Assembly (NCBI GenBank): GCA_016839905.1
Contig: JAEOTJ010000404.1
Coordinates: 1 to 13,272 of the forward strand
Direction of reading: 5' to 3'
Length of the DNA stretch: 13,272 nt
Origin: Promethearchaeota archaeon
GTDB taxonomy: Archaea; Asgardarchaeota; Lokiarchaeia; Sigynarchaeales; SOKP01
Below the pieces are notes generated by a model that worked only from the letters and a program-made list of their open reading frames with translations, was not told the DNA's origin and ran no database searches. Position numbers and translations under genes: made by a program. Shown one piece after another: positions 5,682-12,300 of this stretch. The first letter of the stretch is position 1. Every line of letters starts with the position of its first letter.

Positions 5682-6563
5682 ATGTCCCAAAATTATAAAA
5701 AAATATATTTAGCTTACTTATCTGTAACTGCATTTTTCCTCATTCTCTTGGGTGTAATTTTTGTATTAGATCCTGAAGAGACTGGTGGGGAAGGAGAATA
5801 CATCTTACCAGGAGATTCTACTATTGAAGGATTCTATCCATTAATAATAGTCCCAGTTCTATTAATCTGTGGTATTATTGCTTTATTTCTTGCGAGTAAG
5901 ATATTCTTAAAAATATACGTAAAAACGTTAGGAAAGAATAAGAAAATAGGAATGGTTCAACCAAAGGAATTAGATAACTCTGAGCTGGTGAAAAAGATAT
6001 TTCTTAGATCTATATTATTAATATTTTTTATCTTGAATATATGTTATACCTTGGTTTCTCAAGAAGCAATTGTTAAACTCATGCGATCTCCTGATCCAAA
6101 CACAGATTATAGCGTCCCTGATGCGCCACTCATGTATGAGATAGCATTCCTACTTGCTATCCCCTGCTCATTAATCCTGATCCCCATATGGGCGATGAAT
6201 GATAGTGGTTTAGTGGCTTCCAAAAAAAATAACGCATTAGAATTTGAAAACGTAGATTTAGCTAGTGGTACCATGTATAAAGTCATAAAAGGTTATGCTG
6301 GAATTGGTTTCCTATATAGTTTCACAATGATGCTCATTAATTGGGTAATGGCGTCCGATGAACCTCAATACATGATTTTACAAATGCTTAGTCCAATCAT
6401 GTTTATATCCTTTGCTTTTCCTATAGTAATTTATTTGGAAATGCACAGAAATAAGCTCCGAGAAAAAATGTGGAAGACTCTTAATAAGCTTCAAATGGCA
6501 AATAAATTTGCACTCAGTATTAATCTGATGCCAATGGAAACCTATGAAGATTTAAAAAAATAA
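5682..6563 (+). CDS. Six-helix membrane protein, unknown function
   Basis: I do not recognise a family. The 293-residue product has six clear hydrophobic helices at about 9-29, 52-72, 107-127, 150-170, 204-223 and 231-251. An acidic, Gly-rich first extracytoplasmic loop (about 30-48, with DPEETGGEGE) precedes the second helix, and basic cytoplasmic stretches KTLGKNKKIG (81-90) and MHRNKLREKMWK (254-265) indicate the inside. The N- and C-termini are predicted to be cytoplasmic. There are no catalytic motifs, ATP-binding loops or substrate signatures. Charge distribution follows the positive-inside rule with K/R in loops 2-3 and at the tail. It is monocistronic: divergent from DUF106, and followed at once by a T-rich terminator. 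It may be lineage-specific to Asgard archaea. Confidence 0.75.
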   Translation: MSQNYKKIYLAYLSVTAFFLILLGVIFVLDPEETGGEGEYILPGDSTIEGFYPLIIVPVLLICGIIALFLASKIFLKIYVKTLGKNKKIGMVQPKELDNSELVKKIFLRSILLIFFILNICYTLVSQEAIVKLMRSPDPNTDYSVPDAPLMYEIAFLLAIPCSLILIPIWAMNDSGLVASKKNNALEFENVDLASGTMYKVIKGYAGIGFLYSFTMMLINWVMASDEPQYMILQMLSPIMFISFAFPIVIYLEMHRNKLREKMWKTLNKLQMANKFALSINLMPMETYEDLKK

Positions 6564-6578
6564 TTTTTTCCTTTTTTT
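6564..6578 (+). terminator. T-tract terminator
   Basis: T6-CC-T7 follows the stop codon of the six-helix membrane gene with no intervening bases. Oligo-T tracts on the coding strand are the usual intrinsic terminator of archaeal RNA polymerase. No hairpin is needed or seen. Confidence 0.55.
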
Positions 6579-6707
6579 ATTTAAATTTAAAATTTTCCCT
6601 TAAAAATCCCTTAACTTAAGTATAATGGATTTAAAAAGCGATAAACTATTTTCAATTTCAGTTGTATTTAAAAACTTTAATTTTCTTTAATATCATAAGT
6701 GATTTAA

Positions 6708-6902
6708 ATGTCAAAGAAAGATACTATTATTGCAGAATTAGAGCAATTACCCGAAAGATTCATTGAAGAGATTTTAGATTATATCAATTTTCTTAAAGGA
6801 AAATTGATTAAACAGAATCTGGAAACCGCGATTATGAGTGAATCTAGTTTAAAAAAAGACTGGCTTCAATCCGAGGAAGATGAGGCATGGCAAGATTTAT
6901 AA
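6708..6902 (+). CDS. DUF2281-like antitoxin
   Basis: The 64-residue protein begins with the pattern of DUF2281 (KDTIIAELEQLPERFIEEILDYINFLKGK, residues about 4-32, read in two halves), a helical region common in small antitoxins. An acidic tail follows (about 44-64, with LQSEEDEAWQDL), which in such antitoxins usually blocks the toxin's RNA-binding groove. The toxin frame overlaps its last 16 bases, a normal arrangement for a two-gene toxin-antitoxin operon. An AGTGA-type ribosome-binding site sits seven bases before ATG 6708. The antitoxin is intact whereas its toxin partner has an in-frame stop, so this may be a surviving antitoxin. Confidence 0.75.
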   Translation: MSKKDTIIAELEQLPERFIEEILDYINFLKGKLIKQNLETAIMSESSLKKDWLQSEEDEAWQDL

Positions 6903-7270
6903 AGTGAGATATTGTTGTAGTTCCTTTTCCTTTTTCTGATCTTTCTCAATCTAAAAGAAGACCAGCATTAGTTATTTCAAATCTAGAAGGAGATGACCTA
7001 ATTTTATGCCAAATTAATAGTCATCATATTTCTGATATATATACAATTACTTTAAGTAATGATGATTTTCAAGAGGATTCCTTAAAAAAGAAGAGTAGTA
7101 TCAGGCCTAATCGTATTTTCACCGCTGATCGTCATATCATACTCTATAAGGTTGGAAAAATAAAAGAAATTAAAAATCAAGAGATAATTAACAAGATTAT
7201 CCAAATTATTAAATCATATAATAATATAGAGGGGGGAAAAAGATGTTATATGATATTGGAACTTTATTAA
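6887..7270 (+). pseudogene. MazF/PemK-type toxin with an in-frame TGA
   Basis: From ATG 6887 the frame reads MARFIK, then TGA at 6905-6907, then 120 open codons to TAA 7268-7270. The open part starts DIVVVPFPFSDLSQSKRRPALV, the diagnostic first strand, loop and RPALV strand of the MazF/PemK endoribonuclease family. It continues through SIRPNRIFTADRHII, which matches the family's second conserved block. Family members usually have Trp or Gly immediately before DI, so TGA probably replaces TGG or GGA by one base change. No ATG, GTG or TTG in frame between the TGA and the conserved strand could restart translation. It overlaps the antitoxin by 16 bases. Alternatives are a sequencing error or UGA recoding. 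TGA ends other genes in this window, so a general reassignment is unlikely. Confidence 0.8.
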
Positions 7271-7429
7271 AAGAAGCTAAATTGCATAAAAAAGGAAAAA
7301 GAAGAAATAATTAATGAAATAAAGGAAGAGTTCCCCCAAGATGAAATGTTTTATGAATTACATCTATTTAATGCAATTCAATCTAATTTTTTTATGATTA
7401 AGCAAAATCTTATTTTCCTATTGATTTGA
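7243..7429 (+). pseudogene. Small acidic-helical gene with a frameshift, third gene of the mazF operon
   Basis: A strong ribosome-binding site (GAGGGGGG, 7229-7236) precedes ATG 7243. The frame gives MLYDIGTLLKEAKLHKK and then a basic nonsense tail ending at TAA 7312-7314. Dropping one A from the A6 tract at 7288-7293 moves reading into the next frame. That frame reads KEKEEIINEIKEEFPQDEMFYELHLFNAIQ and ends at TGA 7427-7429. The fused product, about 60 residues, is helical and acidic and looks like one continuous small protein. I do not know its family. The first codons overlap the toxin frame by 28 bases, so it belongs to the same operon. The shift needed is +1, which the A6G tract does not explain as a standard -1 slippery site, so mutation or miscounted A residues is likelier than programmed frameshifting. 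Confidence 0.55.
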
Positions 7430-7474
7430 AATAATATATTGAATGTGATTAGCAAAATATGCAAAAATATTTAT

Positions 7475-7482
7475 AAAAAAAA
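7475..7482 (-). terminator. T-tract terminator of the PIN toxin operon
   Basis: On the minus strand this is T8, three bases after the stop codon of the DUF3368 toxin. It is a plausible archaeal oligo-T terminator. Confidence 0.5.
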
Positions 7483-7485
7483 CAA

Positions 7486-7980
7486 TCATTCACATTTTTT
7501 AAGAAACATTGTAATTACTTCACTGGAAAGATAGAAATTGTTTTTAATCAATATATCAAGGTTTTCTAATAAATCTGCCTTATTTTTAATGCCTCTTTTT
7601 TTGGATAGAAGTAGAATTCCTAAAGTTCCTAAAGTATGGATTTTAAAAGCTTTAGCTATCGAACTACCTTTTTTTTCATCTATTAATAAAAAGGAATTCT
7701 CAATTTCTAAGCATAAATTAACAGCTTCTTTTTCTCCTTTCCCGAGATTTAAGTCAGCTATTTTTAGTTGTTTTAATTTTTTAACAATAATCCATCCCTC
7801 TTTTATTGCTTCTTTTAAAACTTTTACATGATCTTCTTGTTTCCTAGATTCTATTAACTCATCATAAACTGCTTGGGGAATTATAATCTCTTTAAATAAT
7901 TTGTTAAGCAGATTAAGCTCTCTTTTTTTCATAAAAGCTATTAAGGGAGAGCTATTAGAAATAAAATTTGGACCCGTCAT
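7486..7980 (-). CDS. DUF3368 PIN-like toxin
   Basis: The 164-residue protein matches DUF3368, a PIN-fold family that pairs with UPF0175 antitoxins and is thought to cleave RNA. The N-terminal strand is FISNSSPLIAF (6-16). VPQAVYDEL-type sequence follows (IIPQAVYDEL, 33-42, with D40/E41), then GKGEKEAV (80-87, E83) and the strand FLLIDEKKGSSIAK (97-110, D101), ending with HTLGTLGIL (115-123). These carry the acidic residues expected around the metal site; the first position is Asn9 where many PIN domains have Asp, a normal DUF3368 feature. Its ATG overlaps the antitoxin stop as ATGA (7977-7980), indicating coupled translation. It is intact and full length for the family. Confidence 0.85.
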   Translation of the reverse strand: MTGPNFISNSSPLIAFMKKRELNLLNKLFKEIIIPQAVYDELIESRKQEDHVKVLKEAIKEGWIIVKKLKQLKIADLNLGKGEKEAVNLCLEIENSFLLIDEKKGSSIAKAFKIHTLGTLGILLLSKKRGIKNKADLLENLDILIKNNFYLSSEVITMFLKKCE

Positions 7981-8294
7981 TTTTTCTCCAATAATTTATC
8001 AATAGTTTTTATATCATTAATGAAATCATCAGCATCGTAATTTAAAGGAATTTTCTTTTCTGCTAATTTATCTAAAAATTCCCAAATATTTAATGAACTT
8101 ATTTCTGCGGCCCTTCCCAATGACACATCTCCGTCTTGATATAGTTTTAAGGCAAATTCTTCTTTCCATTGAATAATCCCTTTATCCAATAGTCTTCTAA
8201 TTACACTTGATTTATCTAGCCTCTCAATCTCCGCGATCTCCTCTATCATCTTAGCCATATCATCCGGCAATCTGGAAGTTAAGGTCTTTCCCAT
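7977..8294 (-). CDS. UPF0175 antitoxin with ribbon-helix-helix-like N-terminus
   Basis: The 105-residue protein pairs with the DUF3368 toxin. Residues about 3-40 resemble a ribbon-helix-helix DNA-binding region (TSRLPDDMAKMIEEIAEIE..DKSSVIRRLLDKG), suggesting operon autorepression. Residues about 46-86 carry the UPF0175 signature EFALKLYQDGDVSLGRAAEISSL followed by NIWEFLDKLAEKKIPLNYD. The frame is open to an ATG at 8369, but that would add 25 hydrophobic residues. ATG 8294 is the better start, because GGAGA lies six bases before it and the protein then begins directly at the DNA-binding strand. The TGA stop overlaps the toxin ATG. Gene order antitoxin-toxin is standard. Confidence 0.88.
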   Translation of the reverse strand: MGKTLTSRLPDDMAKMIEEIAEIERLDKSSVIRRLLDKGIIQWKEEFALKLYQDGDVSLGRAAEISSLNIWEFLDKLAEKKIPLNYDADDFINDIKTIDKLLEKK

Positions 8295-8528
8295 TTTAAT
8301 TCTCCGTATTAAAATTATTATATTAAATACAATAAGATCAATACAATTCAAATATTTAATATTTATCATTTTCTTAATAATGTTTCAATCTCTTCCCTGT
8401 AATTCAATATCCAAGAATAAGTTAATTAAAACAAAAAATTTTCATTTTTAGGAAAAGAAAAAATTATTTTTTTAAAATGAATCAGTAATTTTCCAGAACC
8501 TTTTAAATACAACCAATATTAATTTGAC
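8295..8528. other. Spacer between UPF0175 operon and coiled-coil gene
   Basis: No gene seen. It should hold the promoter of the toxin-antitoxin operon on the minus strand and the 3' end of the coiled-coil transcript. The minus strand has a T6 tract (complement of 8458-8463) about 65 bases beyond the coiled-coil stop, a possible weak terminator. Confidence 0.4.
8301..8305 (-). promoter_or_regulatory. Ribosome-binding site that sets the UPF0175 start
   Basis: GGAGA on the minus strand is six bases before ATG 8294. It supports this start over the upstream ATG at 8369, which has none. The AT-rich DNA at about 8310-8360 is where the antitoxin's own promoter and operator would be expected. Confidence 0.65.
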
Positions 8529-9155
8529 TTAAATTTTCCCCTTAAATATCTTGACAAAAGTTATACCTAATGTTTTAAATCCGTATTTTATGAAAGTTGC
8601 TCTCGAAATCTCTCCTTCTTGATACTTTTTCCAATACTTTTTCAATTTACTCCATTTAGATCCTATACGTTCCTTAATATATTCTTCAAGGTCCTTGATA
8701 TCATCAAGAATCAGCTCTAATTTAGGGATTATTTGCTCTAAATAATTATCAATTTTATCTGACTTGTAATCAAGGATCTCTAAAGTCGAGATGATTTGTT
8801 TTAGCTCCTCTTTTATTTGAGCCACATCTCCCTTTATTTCTGAGGTATCTTTCTTGATTTGAGATGTATCAGACTTGACATCTCCAACGCTCTTATTCAT
8901 TATATCCTTCATTGCTAACACTTGAGGATGGGCTTTCCATTTTTTAGTCTCCTTTTTCAACCATTTCATTTGTTTTTCTTTTATAGTGATATCGATTTTT
9001 TCTACGGTATTCTTAAACCCCTTTTTCACGCCTTTTAAAAACTTCCCTGTTTTTTCCTTAATTCCATTCACGATTTCTACTGATTTTTCTCCAATTTTTT
9101 GAGCTTCTTTCTTGAGTCCAGAAAAAATATCATCTTGCTTCTTTTTATTTGACAT
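8529..9155 (-). CDS. Lysine-rich amphipathic/coiled-coil protein, unknown function
   Basis: I do not recognise a family. The 208-residue protein is very rich in Lys, Ile and Glu and predicted almost all helical. Residues about 10-60 form an amphipathic segment with 11-residue-like spacing (FSGLKKEAQKIGEK, FLKGVKKGFKNTVEKI), similar in character to LEA or apolipoprotein helices. Residues 93-121 are an ideal heptad coiled coil with V93, I100, I107, I114 and I121 at the a positions and KxDxxx between. Another helix (about 128-160) is acidic, and the tail (165-208) is basic and aromatic (KWSKLKKYWKKYQEG, then FKTLGITFVKIFKG). There is no signal peptide or transmembrane helix. The amphipathic ends suggest membrane-surface association. 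It is alone on its strand, between a toxin-antitoxin pair and the giant surface gene. Confidence 0.65.
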   Translation of the reverse strand: MSNKKKQDDIFSGLKKEAQKIGEKSVEIVNGIKEKTGKFLKGVKKGFKNTVEKIDITIKEKQMKWLKKETKKWKAHPQVLAMKDIMNKSVGDVKSDTSQIKKDTSEIKGDVAQIKEELKQIISTLEILDYKSDKIDNYLEQIIPKLELILDDIKDLEEYIKERIGSKWSKLKKYWKKYQEGEISRATFIKYGFKTLGITFVKIFKGKI

Positions 9156-9353
9156 TTTAAGTTTGTCTTTATGATGAAATTTCCTTATTTTCTAATTATT
9201 CTAATCACGTTATTCTAATAAAAATATTTACATCTATTCTTTAAAATTATTATCAAAGCATTAATTGTACTTTAATTATTGCGGATTATGATAAACATTA
9301 TTTAATAATCATTATTATAATATCTAATATCAATTTATTTATAGTGAAACAAA
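9156..9353. promoter_or_regulatory. Divergent promoter region
   Basis: This AT-rich spacer separates the coiled-coil gene (-) from the giant beta-helix gene (+). For the + gene, a TATA-like TATTATAATATC stretch at about 9312-9324 lies 30-40 bases before ATG 9354, and AGTGAA (9343-9348) could be a ribosome-binding site. No hairpin or repeat stands out. Confidence 0.4.
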
Positions 9354-12300
9354 ATGAAAATACAAGGATTAAAAATTATAATTGTTTTAGGCGTTTTCTT
9401 TACTTTTTCTTGTTTGATGGGAACTAATAGTAGTAATATTGAGAGTCTAGTAAATGACGAATTAATTACTAATGATGAGGTTTATATGAAAGAGAAAGTT
9501 GATCTACCTCAGTTCTCTTATTATAATAATACAGAAAATCCTATTTTTATTGATGCTGATGCTACGGGTGTAGATGCTCATAATTGGACATGGGCACAAA
9601 GTCAAGATTGGTGTAGAGGTTCTGGTTTATTTGAAGATCCCTACGTTATTGAAAATATAACAATTGATTGCATTGGAGATGAGTCAGGTATATATATTAT
9701 CAATTCAAAGAACGTGTATTTTACAATCCAAAATTGTAGTGTAACTGAATCTGGAACTTCGAATAATGACGCAGGGATTAAACTCGAAAACACATGTAAT
9801 GGAACAATATATGACAATTTATGTTCAGACAATGGAAGAAATGGAATAGAACTTATTAATAATTGTATTAATAACTCTATAATCAATAATACTGTAAATG
9901 ATAATGAATTTGCAGGGATATATTTAGTTACATCATGTAATAACAACAATATTACTGGTAATACTGCTTGTTATATTGAAGATGGGTATACTCCAGCAGC
10001 AGGGATATATTTAACTGATGACTGTGTAAATAATACAATTAAAAACAACACATGTAAAGATAATTCTAATATGGGTATATATTTATTTAATTCATGTAAT
10101 GATAACAACATTATTGATAATACAGCCTCTGATACTTTAGATGGCGATTCACAAAATTATGGAATATATTTAGATTTTAACTGTGTGAATAATACTATTA
10201 TCAATAACACCGCAAATGATAACATCGCTCACGGAATTTATTTAAATAATAATTGTGATGATAATAATATAACTGGAAACATTGGAAATGGTAATGGTGG
10301 TGCTACAAGTCAGGATTCTGGCCTTATTCTTAATACTAATTGCGATAATAACATCATTAAAAATAACACATTTATGGATAATCTTGAATATGGAATATAT
10401 ATTCGAGATAATAGTAATTATAATATGATTATAAACAACACAGCTAGTAATCAAGCATCTACAGATCAAAATGTGGGGATTTACATCAGATTAAATTGCA
10501 ACAATAACACGATTGCCAATAACACCGTAAAAAACCATTTTGAGACGGGGATTATTATATATAATAATTGTAACAATAATACTATCTCAGATAATATAGC
10601 AATTGATAATCAATATTATGGGATCTCTCTTGAAAGTAATTGTAATGAGAATTTCATCTTAAATAACGATGGAAGTGATAGCGATAGAGGTTCGGCAATT
10701 GGATATTACCAATGGTATGGTATAAATTTAATCACTAATTGCTATTATAATGAGATTAAATTTAACACTCTAACTCGCAATAGGAATGACGGTATCCGTC
10801 TATTGGATAATTGTGATAATAATACTATTGCAAATAATACTGCCAATGATAACGGGGATGGTGGTGCTGGATTTAGTGGAATATCATTATCTGATGGTTG
10901 CGATAATAATACAATTGCAAATAATACTGCAAATGATAATGAACTCTATGGAATCCAATTGAAATCTAATTGTGAATCTAACACTATTTTTAATAATAAT
11001 GCAAGTGATACTGATGAAGGTGCTAACATAGGATTATATCAAAATGAAGGGATACGACTATCAACCTCCTGTAATAGAAATAGGATTATTAATAACTTTA
11101 TAAGGAAAAATGCTTATGATGGAGTTTCAATCAGAGGAGAATGCCGTTATAACATCATTAACAATAATACTGTAATAGAAAATGGAAATGAAGGAATACA
11201 CCTATTTAATAGCTGTACTAATAACACCCTTTCCTACAACATTATAAGAGATAACGCGTATAATGGAATCTATTTAGAAAATGATTGTGATTATAATAAT
11301 ATAACCTATAATAATGCGACTGACATGTATTTATTTAGTAATATACAAGATCGAGGGATCTATTTAAAAAATGACTGTGTTTTTAACATTATCGCAAATA
11401 ATATTGTTAGTAATAATTATTACGCAGGAATTGGTCTATTTAATGGTAGTAATGATAATACTATTGTCAACAATACTGTCTTTAATTGTCAATACTATGG
11501 AATACACTTAGATTTCTTCTGCCACTTAAATCTTATTATTAATAATTCTGCAAGCGATCCAGATACATCTGGTAGTTATAATCAAGATTATGGGATTAGA
11601 TTAACTAGAAATTGTACAAATAATAAAATAAAAGATAATATAGTTAAAGACAATGAAAATACTGGTTTATTTTTACTTGATGGATGCAATTCAAATCTGA
11701 TTAAGAATAACAACGTAAGTGATACAGATCAAGGAGGTGCGATTGGAAGATATCAAGATTACGGAATTAGAATAGAGAATTGTAGTGATAATAGCATTAT
11801 AGAAAATATCTTGGTTAATAATGCTTTTAATGGGATACGACTATTCAATATAAGCAATAATAATACAATTTCATATAATACAATTACACAAAATGGATAT
11901 TGGGGTAGTAATGATGGAATCTATATATATGATGGTTGTAATAACAATACTATTTCAGCAAATATAATTGATAATAATAATGATGATGGGATAGAATTAA
12001 CTAGTGATTGTAGCAATAATACTTTTATTGGTAATATAATTAATTCCAATCTTGGTGAATGCATTGATGATGGAGGAGCCAATAATGAACAACTCTGGAA
12101 TGTCTTTAATGGGGTATTATCTCACACGATTATAATTGATAACAACGAAGGTGGTGATTTCACTTGGATTGAAGCAGTAGAAACTTTAGCCTGGGTTAGC
12201 GGCTCGGGGAGTTATAATGATCCTTTTATTTTTGATAATGTTATAATTGATGCAGGAGGGTCGGGAAACGCTCTATACATACGTGATTCTATAAATGTAT

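Larger units (their letters stand above)
9789..12023 (+). repeat. Block of about 29 beta-helix turns with a cysteine ladder
   Basis: The first ladder Cys is codon 148 (TGT 9795-9797) and the last is codon 886 (TGT 12009-12011). Twenty-nine turns with the pattern x-x-C-N-x-N-x-I-x-x-N span 738 residues, about 26 per turn. Twenty-six have Cys; the other three (DNSNYN, NGSNDN, NISNNN) have Ser at the same place. Turns also repeat NNT sequons and end in a D/NGI turn into the next strand. Confidence 0.88.

Noticed and set aside
7288..7294. Programmed -1 frameshift at the A6G tract
   Set aside because: The reading frame needed downstream is +1, and the codon register does not fit the X-XXY-YYZ slippery pattern.
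6887..7429. General UGA-to-Trp reassignment to rescue the toxin and the flavodoxin-like fragment
   Set aside because: TGA ends the DUF3782-like gene, the UPF0175 antitoxin and the DUF3368 toxin at sensible family lengths.
8295..8369. 25-residue N-terminal extension of the UPF0175 antitoxin
   Set aside because: Hydrophobic and unlike the family; the GGAGA site points to the start at 8294.
9641..9949. Minus-strand open frames inside the beta-helix gene (also 10242-10469)
   Set aside because: Ile/Ser-rich antisense of Asn/Thr-rich repeats; the + frame is continuous with a signal peptide and repeat pattern.
9789..12023. Regular repeats considered as a CRISPR array
   Set aside because: Repeats are coding, imperfect, multiples of three in length and lack conserved direct repeats with unique spacers.
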